A DNA stretch of 64,000 nucleotides from Nitrosovibrio sp. Nv4 (GTDB lineage: Bacteria > Pseudomonadota > Gammaproteobacteria > Burkholderiales > Nitrosomonadaceae), in assembly GCF_900215485.1 (NCBI RefSeq), contig NZ_OCMZ01000001.1, positions 1,488,001 through 1,552,000 of the forward strand, in the 5' to 3' direction. A program made the position numbers and the translations under genes. Below, piece after piece: positions 1 to 8,908 of the stretch. Numbering within the stretch: the stretch's first letter is position 1; each line of letters begins with the position of its first letter. Below the pieces are notes generated by a model. That model was not told the DNA's origin and did no database searches. It worked only from the letters and a program-made list of their open reading frames with translations.

Positions 1-210
1 GGGGACGGGATTTACATTTTTGAGTTCGAGCAGGTGCAGCACCAGTTCATTGGACCATGCCAGCGCACCGTGCCTCACCTCGGAAGCACGCGTTCCCGAA
101 AGCTTCTGCAGCAACTCGTCGGCCACTGGCAAGACCGAAAGGGTCTGGCAATCGACGATCATATACTCCAGCTCGATACCGTAGCCGGAGAATGCCCGTA
201 AGGCCCTCAT
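1..210 (-). CDS. GCS2-like amidoligase (carboxylate-amine ligase), 5' part only
   Basis: The first 70 codons of a gene that runs off the left edge. The ATG lies at 210 and overlaps the stop of the C39 peptidase gene in an ATGA junction, so the two are translationally coupled. The start of the protein (GYGIELEYMIVD, about residues 9-20) matches the opening strand of the glutamate-cysteine ligase family 2 fold (GxELE), which joins an amine to a carboxylate using ATP. Substrates cannot be told from this fragment. The family call rests on a short motif plus the neighbour. Confidence 0.6.
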   Translation of the reverse strand, partial: MRALRAFSGYGIELEYMIVDCQTLSVLPVADELLQKLSGTRASEVRHGALAWSNELVLHLLELKNVNPVP

Positions 211-932
211 CGCCCCTCGGCCTGCTCGGCAGGCTGCCGATATGAGTGGATGACCAGCAAATTGGCGTCCTGCGTAACGATGCCTAGCATTACCGCGCCC
301 AGAACCCGATCGATATTACTCCAGTACTCCTGGGACGGCCCATAGGGATCGGCTACCAGCACCGTACGCTTGTCGCGGTTGTAGCCGGCCATGACAACGA
401 AATGTCCCGCCGGATAGCCCCGCACATCGTCCGGTATGTCATGCGGTCCGTATTCCCGCGCGGCGCGATAAAGAAAGGTGGAGCTCAATCCCGTCAGGAT
501 GGGCAGACCGCGACGCAAGAGGCCGTGAATGAGTGACTGAGAGAGGTCGGTCAGGCGCAGCCGTCCGCCCAGGCGCAGAAATTCCAGATAGCCGTCGGTG
601 GCGTGCCGCAGCCTGAGATCCTCTTTTACCTCGCGCTGCTGCCGGAGCCGATCGGCGATATTCACTCCGGCGACAAACCAGGTGGGATCGAATACAGTAA
701 GGTTATATGTATAAATTGTCGCCTGAAAGCCATTGCGCAGAGCATCGCAAGCCAGAAAAACAGCAAAGGTGCCACTGCCGCTTTCCAGTTTACGGGTGCG
801 GGCAATGACGCTCTCCAGCCGCTCGGTTTTTCCCCAATAGTTGTAAATGGTATGCAGGCAGGTGGGTCCGCATGTCGTTTCATCCGGCTGCGGCAGTGTT
901 GTGACCGGCAAGCGTAATGTGGTCCGGAGCAT
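207..932 (-). CDS. C39-like cysteine peptidase
   Basis: 241 residues with the papain-like layout of the peptidase C39 family: Q15, C21 in DETTCGPTC, H177 in YPAGHFVV and D195 in VADPYG. No signal peptide or transporter domain is visible, so it is a stand-alone, probably cytoplasmic protein rather than a bacteriocin exporter. It is the upstream partner of the GCS2-like amidoligase at the window edge (4-bp overlap). C39/GCS2 pairs, often with RimK-type ATP-grasp ligases, have been predicted to make or trim peptide-like metabolites; that role is inference here. The 236 bp upstream hold no gene that I can see. Confidence 0.75.
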   Translation of the reverse strand: MLRTTLRLPVTTLPQPDETTCGPTCLHTIYNYWGKTERLESVIARTRKLESGSGTFAVFLACDALRNGFQATIYTYNLTVFDPTWFVAGVNIADRLRQQREVKEDLRLRHATDGYLEFLRLGGRLRLTDLSQSLIHGLLRRGLPILTGLSSTFLYRAAREYGPHDIPDDVRGYPAGHFVVMAGYNRDKRTVLVADPYGPSQEYWSNIDRVLGAVMLGIVTQDANLLVIHSYRQPAEQAEGR

Positions 933-1168
933 GGCAATAAATCCGAGTACTGCTTGGGAATTAGCGCGCTCAAGCGTAGCAATCAGATAAGATTAAGCAA
1001 AGTAAAGGTTATCACGGCGATGACCGAAAAGGAATCCGGTTTCCTTGAGAACGGGCCCATCGCAATTTCTCCGCCGCGGGAGTTGAGTGCGGATCAGGTC
1101 TATCAGGTCTAATATGAATGCAATTTCGTTCCGGTTTATTCCCGAATCAACGTTCGAACAAATTGTTT

Positions 1169-2797
1169 TTATGGCGCGACCAACAGCTGTTTCAGTTTCT
1201 TCCAGGCCTGCTCATCGGCAGCGATACCCGCTTTCTCGTTGACGAACTCTACCGTAACGGTGCGCTCCTGCGCGGATAGCGCTTCCTGTTTTTCCTGCAA
1301 TAATTCCAGCACGGCGAGATCGGCTTCAGATGCATCGTTCGATTGACTCTGTCGCTGCGTGATGCGTGTGCGCAGTGTCGCTGTGCTGGATTTCATTGAC
1401 GCGATGGCAAACGGCACCGCCAATTCATGTGCGAGCTGACGAAAATGTTCACGCTCATTCCGTTTGAGAAAAGCAGCGTCCACAATCACCGGCATCCCAG
1501 CGGTGAGCAGGCCCCGCGCCAGTTCGAGGAGTCGTGCGTACGTTCGCCGTGTCGCTTCCGCGTCGTAAATGCTGCTCGCATGCATGCTGCTATCCGCCAG
1601 CGGAGCCAGTCCGAATAAACGTTTGCGTTCCACATCGGAGCGGATGCGGATTGCCTGAAGCTGCTCCAGCGCTGCCTGCGCAAAGGTCGTCTTGCCCGAC
1701 CCCGGCAAGCCGTGAGTGATGACCAGCCCAGGCTGGTAATACCCGATGCGTTCCACAGCCAGAGCAAGAAAACTGCGGCACCTTGCCATAGCCTCGGCCT
1801 TGGCGCGTTTGGACAGGCCCGTCTGTCCGACGCGGATAGCATTGACCATGGCGCGAACCACGGCGCGGTAGACGACATAGAAGCGCAACATGGATACGCC
1901 GATGTAATCACCGGTGATCTCCAGATAGCCATTCAAAAAACGGTATGCCAGGTCAGCGCGCTTGTAATGCAGCAGATCCATGACGGTAAAGGCAACTTCG
2001 CTCATCACATCGATGCAGCGCAGCGCCGGATCGAACTCGATACCATCGAAGGGAACGGGCTGCCCATCAATGAGTGCAATATTGCCAAGATGCAGATCTC
2101 CATGACATTCGCGTATAAAACCCTCGGCACGGCGATGTACAAAGCGTTCCTTGCATCCGGCATATTCCTTCTCGTTGAGGTGGCGCAAGGCGGCCACGCC
2201 GACTTCATCTTTGCTGCCCTTGAGCGCGGCTTGCAGCCGGTCAAAAGTTTGCGCTACCGATGAATAGATGACCGCGGCGGAACCGAATGCGGATACTGCT
2301 TCGACTGCAGGCAGGCCGCTATGAAAATTTGCGATCTTGAACGCCAGGCTGTCCATATGCTCTGGCAAAATTCTGTTGCGCGCCGCCAACCGATCGAACT
2401 GCCTGGAAGCGGCGAAACGTCGCATCCTGACAGCATATTCTATAGCTGGCAGTACCCCTAACTCGGGTTTTTCCGGCGTGCCACCGATGGGAATGACATC
2501 AAGATATATTTTTGGCGCAAGACGTCGGTTGAGCCGAATTTCTTCATCGCAATAATAGCGGCGCGATGCCAGGCTGGTAAAATTGAGAAAGCCCAAATCG
2601 ACTGGTTTCTTTATCTTATATGCATACCTCCCGGCTAGCAGTACCCACGAAATGTGCGTCTCGGCCAGCCGTACGCTCCTGGCCGCATGAGGATAACGGT
2701 TACAGTCCATCAATGCTTTGATCAGTCTGTTTTGAATATCTCCTTCAGCTGGTGGAGTATGGGGAAGCGGTTGTGATTGTTTGGGCGGAATATCCAT
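1169..2797 (-). CDS. Aminoglycoside-phosphotransferase-like / P-loop kinase fusion protein
   Basis: 542 residues with two kinase-type modules. Residues about 40-340 form an aminoglycoside-phosphotransferase fold with the catalytic loop HGDLHLGN (232-239) and the metal-binding stretch IEFDPALRCIDV. Residues about 355-540 form a small P-loop kinase of the gluconate-kinase/zeta-toxin type with GLPGSGKTT at 363-371. Such fusions (COG2187 plus COG0645) are common in proteobacteria and have no settled substrate. No Shine-Dalgarno sequence stands out before the ATG. It stands alone, in the same direction as the DHH gene. Antibiotic resistance should not be assumed. Confidence 0.75.
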   Translation of the reverse strand: MDIPPKQSQPLPHTPPAEGDIQNRLIKALMDCNRYPHAARSVRLAETHISWVLLAGRYAYKIKKPVDLGFLNFTSLASRRYYCDEEIRLNRRLAPKIYLDVIPIGGTPEKPELGVLPAIEYAVRMRRFAASRQFDRLAARNRILPEHMDSLAFKIANFHSGLPAVEAVSAFGSAAVIYSSVAQTFDRLQAALKGSKDEVGVAALRHLNEKEYAGCKERFVHRRAEGFIRECHGDLHLGNIALIDGQPVPFDGIEFDPALRCIDVMSEVAFTVMDLLHYKRADLAYRFLNGYLEITGDYIGVSMLRFYVVYRAVVRAMVNAIRVGQTGLSKRAKAEAMARCRSFLALAVERIGYYQPGLVITHGLPGSGKTTFAQAALEQLQAIRIRSDVERKRLFGLAPLADSSMHASSIYDAEATRRTYARLLELARGLLTAGMPVIVDAAFLKRNEREHFRQLAHELAVPFAIASMKSSTATLRTRITQRQSQSNDASEADLAVLELLQEKQEALSAQERTVTVEFVNEKAGIAADEQAWKKLKQLLVAP

Positions 2798-2911
2798 TAC
2801 GTGTCATTACGCTGTTCAGGCAAATAAGAATAATGCACTCACGGGTTATACCAAAAGATCAAGGCAGGCTTGATCCATAAAGTTACATGGCGCGGACACT
2901 CAACCGGCCTT

Positions 2912-3868
2912 TCAGCTGAACTGTTCCGCGAAAGACGTGAGAAACCGGGCAAACGAGTCTGTCGGCAGCCTGTTTATTCCCGCGGCTGCCTTACGACCGC
3001 CTCCGGTCTCAAACTTCATGCAAAGTATATCGGCGCCCTGCGGATTTGCCTTCGATGAACGCACGCTGACCGAGTAATCTCCGTATCGGTTGGGTGTGAT
3101 CACCGCATAAGCGCGCGACGGGTTACTGTTCGCAAGTCTATTTGCAAAGATACCACTCACCCGCCTCGCCCAAGGCGCATCCGGCAGCAGATAAGCTGCA
3201 TGGTAAACGCCCTCCAGCACGGGAGACAAGGAATCGATCATACCGATATCATCACGAAACCCCGTTTCAAGCCGAGTAAAGGCGGGCGATTCGGCGATAA
3301 AAACAAATGGATCAGGATATGGCTTCATTTTTTCATACAACTCAACCGGCGGGTAATGCAGATCTTCCACGGTATCGCCATATCCGTTGTAGTTCAGGTA
3401 CTCGCCCAGGCGCGCCAGCTTTTCTATTTGCCGTTCGGTAAGTCCCACCGATTCCGCCAGCGCGCAGGCACGTTGCCCAAGGTTGTCGCCAAAGGCGGCA
3501 ACGATTGCCCATAAACGATACCGCCCCTCCAGATGGCGATCAACCAGAATACTGGTACACGCGTCTGCGGATACGTCAATGTGTGGGACGAAATTATGGT
3601 GCCCGGGTATCTCGCCGGCATAATGATGATCGAAGTACTCGACGGTTGCGCCAGCGTCGAGCAATCGCATGAGTCCTGTGCGATTGCTATCCAGTGAAAT
3701 ATCGAGCACCGTTACCTGATCGCCAGGCCCAGCCTGCACCCGATCAAGCAGCCTGATATCCCGCTTGACCCCGGTGATCAGCTCTGCCGGTGCCGGGTCT
3801 GCCAGCCGAAGCTGATGTAAAGCGCATAATCCGTCGGCATCGCCGTTGAATGCGTAGTAGCGGCTCAT
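2912..3868 (-). CDS. DHH-family phosphoesterase-like protein
   Basis: About 318 residues from the preferred ATG at 3868 (MSRYYAFNGDADG). The N-terminal domain carries the metal-binding residues of the DHH family: D10 and D12 in NGDADG, D56 in VLDIS, and DHH at 80-82. The C-terminus has GGGRKAAAG, the DHHA1-type substrate loop. Family members hydrolyse short oligonucleotides, cyclic dinucleotides or bisphosphorylated nucleotides; the substrate here is unknown. A longer reading from 3961 exists, but a TATAAT box on the minus strand at 3935-3930 lies inside that extension, which favours 3868. Confidence 0.75.
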   Translation of the reverse strand: MSRYYAFNGDADGLCALHQLRLADPAPAELITGVKRDIRLLDRVQAGPGDQVTVLDISLDSNRTGLMRLLDAGATVEYFDHHYAGEIPGHHNFVPHIDVSADACTSILVDRHLEGRYRLWAIVAAFGDNLGQRACALAESVGLTERQIEKLARLGEYLNYNGYGDTVEDLHYPPVELYEKMKPYPDPFVFIAESPAFTRLETGFRDDIGMIDSLSPVLEGVYHAAYLLPDAPWARRVSGIFANRLANSNPSRAYAVITPNRYGDYSVSVRSSKANPQGADILCMKFETGGGRKAAAGINRLPTDSFARFLTSFAEQFS

Positions 3869-4149
3869 ATTTGTCTGTTTCCGAAAATTACGAGGGACAG
3901 CCTCCGTATTTATGAAATCAGGCATTGATATTATACCTTGCCGAATCCTTCGCCCCGGCAAACTACCCTACTGAGCTACAGGTTCAGCTTGTCCCTTGCG
4001 TACGATTCACCGGCTGACAAGGCTTCGCGGGAAGAGACCAATTGGTTTCTGACCGGAATATTCAAGCCTGAGTGATGCTCAAGTAGACTTGCACAGATTT
4101 TTTTCGAACACTGGATACCTGATATTCAGCTGCTGAGCTTACGGGGGCG

Positions 4150-4176
4150 CCGGAGATGACCTTGCATCATCTCCGG
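4150..4176 (-). terminator. Hairpin after the copper-oxidase operon
   Basis: A perfect 10-bp inverted repeat (CCGGAGATGA / TCATCTCCGG, 7-nt loop) lies about 20 bp past the multicopper oxidase stop. There is no T-run after it on the minus strand, so it may stabilise the 3' end or work with Rho rather than act as an intrinsic terminator. The rest of the 3869-4196 gap shows nothing else. Confidence 0.5.
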
Positions 4177-4196
4177 ACGAGGCAGTACGCTAGCGG

Positions 4197-6176
4197 CTAG
4201 TGATGACCCTGGCTTGTATTTCCTCCGCCGTCAGGCAGGGCGATGCGAACGTTTTGCATCATCCCCTGATCCTCATGGTCCAGGATGTGGCAATGCAGCA
4301 CGAAGTCACCGATGTAGCGTTGATAGCGGGTGCGGACGACCAGCGTGTATCGGCCGGGAGGATTGCCGGGGGGAACAAGGTTTTTCACCCATAGCGTATC
4401 CTTCCACACGCCCTTCAGGGCGCGATACTGCGGATCGGGAATTCCATTTGTAGTATCCATCGAATCCACGGCGTCAGCGGTACTGACGTCCTTCCCGTTT
4501 GGATCAAGTATTTTGACGATCTGGAACGGGTTGATGTGGATATGGAAGGGATGGCTGACGAAATCCGATTTCAGCGTCCACTCATCCACCCCGCCCAGTT
4601 TGAGTACCCGGTCGATTCTACCTGGATCGTAGGGTTTGCCGTTCACCTGGAACTGCGTCGGATTTTGCTTGTCGTCTATATTGAACGTCATTTCCTGCGT
4701 GCCGGTAACTTCGCCATTCTCGATGTCGGCATGTGGCACGAACCTGGTAAGCTTCAACCCATCGCGCAGGTCGCTTTCCACCTTGCCCCGAAGCTGGCCC
4801 GGCATATTAAGCCTGGCTGCGGTAACGAGTTCCGAAGTCAGGTAACGAGTGACATCGTCCGGAACGGGCCGGTCCTGATCGACGCGGACGAAACCCAGCA
4901 GCTGACGGGACGGCGCAGTCTGTTCGACACTTGCAGATGCTGAAGCGGCGTCATCAACCACGCAATAAACACCGGATTGCGGAAACACCATCAATGTATC
5001 CCAGCGGTACGCGGGCTGATAAACCGTGACATCTGTCTTGATCACGGCTTTTGTGGTGAGTCCATCCGCTGCGATCAGATATTGGGGCAATGCCGGACCG
5101 GTGCAATTCTCTTGCACGTACGCGTCGTGCTGGGCTGCCGTCAACCGGGCCGAACTGCGGCTGCCTTCCTTAAGCTTGCGGAATTTCAGATTGATGGTAT
5201 CGCGAACGCCGCCATGAATTACGCGCCAGCGTTCAATCTGACCCGTTTTCGCCCCTTTGAAAATGGGGAGGACCTCGCCATTGATGCTGGTATACCTGCC
5301 CGAAGCGGGCCAAGATCCGGGACCGAACTGATCATAACCTTCGACACCCCCAACATCGCCGGGATCGCATTTATAGCTTTTGTCCGGGTTCTTCTTGATC
5401 TTTCCCTGGGCATCGCGGCAGGCGTACTGGATTTGCTGCATAACCAGTAGACGCTCTGTGAAAGACTGGGTGTTGGTGGGCGTCAGCAATGTATCGATAT
5501 CGCCGTTTGCGTTCTGCGACGGGAAGCGTGTACCGCGGATGATAAGCGCTCCGGCCATGCCGCTGGCCACTTGCAATGCAGTGGATCCATGGCGATGCGT
5601 GTGATACCAGAATGTGCCTGCGGGGTGGTCTGACGGCACCTTGTATTCATACTGAAAGCTGACGCCGGGGTTGATGGAGATCAGCACGTTATCACCGTTT
5701 CCGGCAGGGTTTACCCATAGGCCATGCGTATGCAGATTTGTCCCGTTGAAGCAGTGAGGCGTGTTGACGTTCTCAATCTTCGTCGAGCAACTTGGATCCG
5801 GCGGCAACTGATTGTTCAATGTCATCCGGATCGTCTCACCAGGAAAGATTGAGATGGTAGGCGATACATAAGGAGCATCAGGATTGACTCCCTTGCCCTG
5901 ATAGCTCCGCAGCTTCACCGCATCGTAGCGGTGCTCAGCCGGATTCCAGATTTTGCCGTCGGTGTAGGTGACGTTCAGATCCAACGCTGTTTCGGTTGCC
6001 GGCACAGGCATGCCCTTGGGCACGGCGCGCGGTTGAGCTTGGCGGATGATGTTCAGCAAAGGCGGATTTTCCACCACGCGCGAATGCTCCAATTGGGCAT
6101 TTGCGACGGATGTAAAGGCGCACAACGCAACTGCGGACAGTGCAAGGGCGGGGAGGGTACGAAACACCAGGGACAT
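4197..6176 (-). CDS. Laccase-like multicopper oxidase, exported
   Basis: 659 residues from the ATG at 6176, chosen because GGAG lies 6 nt before it and a clear Sec signal peptide follows (residues 1-28, ending ANAQ). All four copper-binding segments are present: HTH at 149-151, HTH at 192-194, HPFHIH at 542-547, and HCHILDHEDQGM at 628-639 with the type-1 cysteine C629 and a Met in the axial position. Such enzymes oxidise phenols, metals or similar donors and reduce oxygen to water. It is the last gene of an operon with tyrosinase and a small exported protein, pointing to periplasmic phenol or copper chemistry. The physiological donor is unknown. Confidence 0.9.
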   Translation of the reverse strand: MSLVFRTLPALALSAVALCAFTSVANAQLEHSRVVENPPLLNIIRQAQPRAVPKGMPVPATETALDLNVTYTDGKIWNPAEHRYDAVKLRSYQGKGVNPDAPYVSPTISIFPGETIRMTLNNQLPPDPSCSTKIENVNTPHCFNGTNLHTHGLWVNPAGNGDNVLISINPGVSFQYEYKVPSDHPAGTFWYHTHRHGSTALQVASGMAGALIIRGTRFPSQNANGDIDTLLTPTNTQSFTERLLVMQQIQYACRDAQGKIKKNPDKSYKCDPGDVGGVEGYDQFGPGSWPASGRYTSINGEVLPIFKGAKTGQIERWRVIHGGVRDTINLKFRKLKEGSRSSARLTAAQHDAYVQENCTGPALPQYLIAADGLTTKAVIKTDVTVYQPAYRWDTLMVFPQSGVYCVVDDAASASASVEQTAPSRQLLGFVRVDQDRPVPDDVTRYLTSELVTAARLNMPGQLRGKVESDLRDGLKLTRFVPHADIENGEVTGTQEMTFNIDDKQNPTQFQVNGKPYDPGRIDRVLKLGGVDEWTLKSDFVSHPFHIHINPFQIVKILDPNGKDVSTADAVDSMDTTNGIPDPQYRALKGVWKDTLWVKNLVPPGNPPGRYTLVVRTRYQRYIGDFVLHCHILDHEDQGMMQNVRIALPDGGGNTSQGHH

Positions 6177-6252
6177 GAAATTCTCCAATTGAACCAACAT
6201 GGATACACGAAATATTGCAGACTCAGTTACTCTCGGTTGCTCTTAATTGCTC

Positions 6253-6684
6253 TCATTTGCTAATGGGTACATAAATCAAATCGATGCTTTCAATTTCTCG
6301 GGGCTGCGGAGCACGAGCGGGCTCACCCGGCGCTTCGACTTCCAGGCGCAGCCGCACGCGTCCGCTTGTGATGACGTTCCGGGGAAGAGGGATGGTGTGC
6401 GTAACGGCTTCTTCTTGTCCGCTTAGTGCAGGGAAAGACGAGGCGGTACCGATCAGTACCCCATCAGGGGTACTGATCCTGATCTCCGTGCCGCGAGGAA
6501 GCGTGCCCGCCCGAATTTGAACCCAAACTGCTTCCCCATTGGCGGGTGGGCGCGTGATCGGCAATTCGATCAGATTCGGCTTAGTTTCATCCTTTGCGAT
6601 CGCGCTGCTCATACACAGAGTGGAACACATCAGTACGACAATGACTGACGCAAGGCCCGATCGAAATCCGCGTAATCCGCACAT
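6253..6684 (-). CDS. Small exported protein between two copper oxidases
   Basis: 143 residues from the ATG at 6684, preceded by AGGGA; a TTG at 6699 that overlaps the tyrosinase stop is less likely. Residues 1-30 form a Sec signal peptide ending SSAIA. The remainder is beta-rich with no cysteine and no His/Met copper motif, so it does not look like a copper chaperone. I do not recognise the family. Its place, 11 bp after the tyrosinase gene and 76 bp before the multicopper oxidase, suggests a partner of one or both enzymes. Confidence 0.7.
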   Translation of the reverse strand: MCGLRGFRSGLASVIVVLMCSTLCMSSAIAKDETKPNLIELPITRPPANGEAVWVQIRAGTLPRGTEIRISTPDGVLIGTASSFPALSGQEEAVTHTIPLPRNVITSGRVRLRLEVEAPGEPARAPQPREIESIDLIYVPISK

Positions 6685-6695
6685 GATCTTCCCTG

Positions 6696-8402
6696 TCAAT
6701 GCGACTCCACCACGATGGAAAGAACTTCTGCCCTTGTCTCCACGCCGTGCTTTGCCGTCAGTAGTCCAGGCATCACCATCTTTTCCGGAACAACCTGGAT
6801 ATTCAATGGCGCACCTGCCTGGAGCTGACTACCCTCACGAATCGCGGCAAGTGCACCGGAGAGGGGTACCGTGAATGTGACAGGTGCGTGCACGATGTGG
6901 TGACCGAACATCGAGAGAGTGGCGACGTAGTGAGGACTTGACGGATCAATCGCGGCATTGTCGGGCGCATTCACCAGAACAGCGAAATCATGGCCATGCG
7001 CCAGTGGAGGCAGGGAGAGCGTAACCTTCGCAAACAGCGTTGGCGCATCCGGTCGTGATCCTGCCTGGAGCAGCGCGGGTGGAATCGTCACGGCGCCACT
7101 AGCCGCATCTCCCGCGCTCACTGTCGGATCAGTAATTTGCGCGCTGAAACGCTCGATCCGGGCTGTCGCGGCCGCCTTGGCAGCAGAGATGGCCAGACCT
7201 TTTGGAACGATCTGCTCGCCTGATCCGGGCTGATAACTGTAGTTGAAATCTCCTATCGTGGCATAGTCGCCGGCGGTCCTTTTGGTTACCGGCTGCCCTT
7301 TCGAATCGACAAAGAACATGAATGGTTCTTCTGACCATGCTTTGTAATCCGGATCTTCCGGCAGCACCGGATATCCAAGCGCCTGCTGCTTGCGTGTCCA
7401 CACGTCCCAAAGCCGGTCGATGTTGGCGTGGTGCAGGAAAAAGAGAGGGTCGACAGGTGACAGGTTGGCCTGCATGAAACCGCCGCTGTCAGTGGTTTTG
7501 CCGCTTTGATCGGTAAAGATACCCCCAACACAATTATGAACCCTGTTGTGCGGTTGGCCTTCCAGTACGCCGAACCCGGTCAAACCGCTATGACCCGCGG
7601 TTTTCGGGCTGTTGAAGGTGGTGAAATCCCGGGGTGAAAGTGCAGCCAGCAGCGTTTGCAGCGAAACAGCCTTTGTCGTTTTCTCATCAAATCCAGGCTT
7701 CTCTCTCGTCAAGCCGCGAGCATGGGCTTGATCGAAAAAGAACAGGCCTCTCGGGTCATCCAGAATATCGAACCAGAGATCATCGGGAGATCGGATCCCG
7801 CGAGCGAGGAGTTGGCCATATTGCGTCTGGTCGTCAAATTGACCGTCCTTATAAATTCGTTTCCAGTAGCTCGCCTTCGCGACAACCTCGCGGAATCGTG
7901 CCTGGAATTCTCTGGATTGCCCAATATAGGCGGGATGAGCTGGTGTGAGCACATCCTCGAACATGACGTCGGGAACACCCGGTTGAAACGGACTCCTGGG
8001 GTCCGTGTTTTCGGTCCAGTCCCAATAGGGAAGTGCAAAACTCGGATCGCCGCTGAGTTCCCGGCAAATTTGCTCGAACCATCCTATATAGCCGCGATGC
8101 CAAACCAGAAACCACCAGTTGCCGTGTGGACAGTCCATCGTGTGCGTGAGGGCAATGCGGTACCAGTTGCGCGGATCTTCCGGCGGCAGCCTGAGCATTG
8201 CGTGGATCGCCTTTTTGTAGCTATTGATGGTTCGCTTCGCCTCCGGATTTAGAAGATTCAAGCGCCGGTACTTCGTGGCCCCTTGTGCATATGATTGGCC
8301 AAATGGAAGGGTGGCCGCTCCCACGGCAGTAGCAGCCGCAGCTGTCGCTTTTAAAAATGTGCGGCGTGACATGGATGATGATTGCAATTTCTTGTCTTGC
8401 AT
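6696..8402 (-). CDS. Tyrosinase (polyphenol oxidase), Tat-exported
   Basis: 568 residues. A twin-arginine signal (SRRTFLK, 12-18, then an Ala-rich stretch to about 40) sends the folded, copper-loaded protein to the periplasm. The CuA site is H87, H93 and H102 (THTMDCPHG...WHRGY). The CuB site uses the two His of PHNRVHN and the His pair of DPLFFLHHANIDRLW. The C-terminal 170 residues form an extra beta domain, as in longer bacterial polyphenol oxidases. The start is supported by GAGG 9 nt upstream. The reaction is o-hydroxylation of phenols and/or oxidation of diphenols to quinones. First gene of the copper-oxidase operon. Confidence 0.92.
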   Translation of the reverse strand: MQDKKLQSSSMSRRTFLKATAAAATAVGAATLPFGQSYAQGATKYRRLNLLNPEAKRTINSYKKAIHAMLRLPPEDPRNWYRIALTHTMDCPHGNWWFLVWHRGYIGWFEQICRELSGDPSFALPYWDWTENTDPRSPFQPGVPDVMFEDVLTPAHPAYIGQSREFQARFREVVAKASYWKRIYKDGQFDDQTQYGQLLARGIRSPDDLWFDILDDPRGLFFFDQAHARGLTREKPGFDEKTTKAVSLQTLLAALSPRDFTTFNSPKTAGHSGLTGFGVLEGQPHNRVHNCVGGIFTDQSGKTTDSGGFMQANLSPVDPLFFLHHANIDRLWDVWTRKQQALGYPVLPEDPDYKAWSEEPFMFFVDSKGQPVTKRTAGDYATIGDFNYSYQPGSGEQIVPKGLAISAAKAAATARIERFSAQITDPTVSAGDAASGAVTIPPALLQAGSRPDAPTLFAKVTLSLPPLAHGHDFAVLVNAPDNAAIDPSSPHYVATLSMFGHHIVHAPVTFTVPLSGALAAIREGSQLQAGAPLNIQVVPEKMVMPGLLTAKHGVETRAEVLSIVVESH

Positions 8403-8563
8403 TGAAAAAACCTCGTTATGGTTATTGATTATTGATCGAGCATTACGTGCTGGTTAGCCTGATTTGGTTGGGGTAGGGGATCTCAAAAGCATGGAAGAGA
8501 TGGGAAGGGTAATGTTATCTATTCTTTTTTAATAAATTTCTATCAGCTCCCGGGAAGCCAAAC

Positions 8564-8644
8564 GCCTATTATGTAAGGCGAAGGGCACACAATTAGATAA
8601 TCAAATGCGATTTCGAGATAGCTGTAAGATCTTACAGGTATGAA
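8564..8644 (-). promoter_or_regulatory. Palindromic element and putative promoter of the tyrosinase operon
   Basis: A perfect 16-bp palindrome CTGTAAGATCTTACAG sits at 8622-8637 inside a 27-bp block (8618-8644) that recurs with 3 mismatches before the chemosensory operon. On the minus strand ATAATAGGC (8572-8564) follows 49 bp later and could hold a -10 box, about 160 bp before the tyrosinase start. The spacing suggests an activator site about 60-65 bp upstream of the transcription start. Inference from two copies only. Confidence 0.5.
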
Positions 8645-8694
8645 CGAAGACAGTTGGTTCGGCAGGTGTTGTCCTGTAAAGGAAGGGTGATACC

Positions 8695-8826
8695 ATGAAT
8701 GTCCTGCTATATGATGGAGATCACAACCCGTGCAAGATCCAGTTGCGGTTAAAAAATACCGGATTCTGTGGCAGTAAGGAGTCGAGGGGCGAACTAAGAA
8801 TCCGGTCAGTGATCGGCGTCAGCTAA
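8695..8826 (+). CDS. Possible 43-residue small protein
   Basis: A short ORF (starts MNVLLYDGDHNPCK, ends VIGVS) on the plus strand in the 506-bp gap between the two divergently spaced minus-strand operons. Its ATG is preceded by AAGGAAGGG at good spacing, which is the main reason to list it. No family is recognised and composition gives no clear coding signal. It lies just beyond the palindrome at 8622-8637, which could equally drive transcription in this direction. The rest of the gap (8827-8908) shows nothing. Confidence 0.25.
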   Translation: MNVLLYDGDHNPCKIQLRLKNTGFCGSKESRGELRIRSVIGVS

Positions 8827-8908
8827 TGCAAGCAATGCCTTAGATCGGATCTGCTGGAGCCTGGCCAAAATAATTCATGGAGGATGGGGTGGGGACCTTC
8901 CCGTGAAA

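Noticed and set aside
2912..3961. The longer start of the DHH gene at 3961.
   Set aside because: A TATAAT box lies within the extension, and the conserved domain starts at the ATG at 3868.
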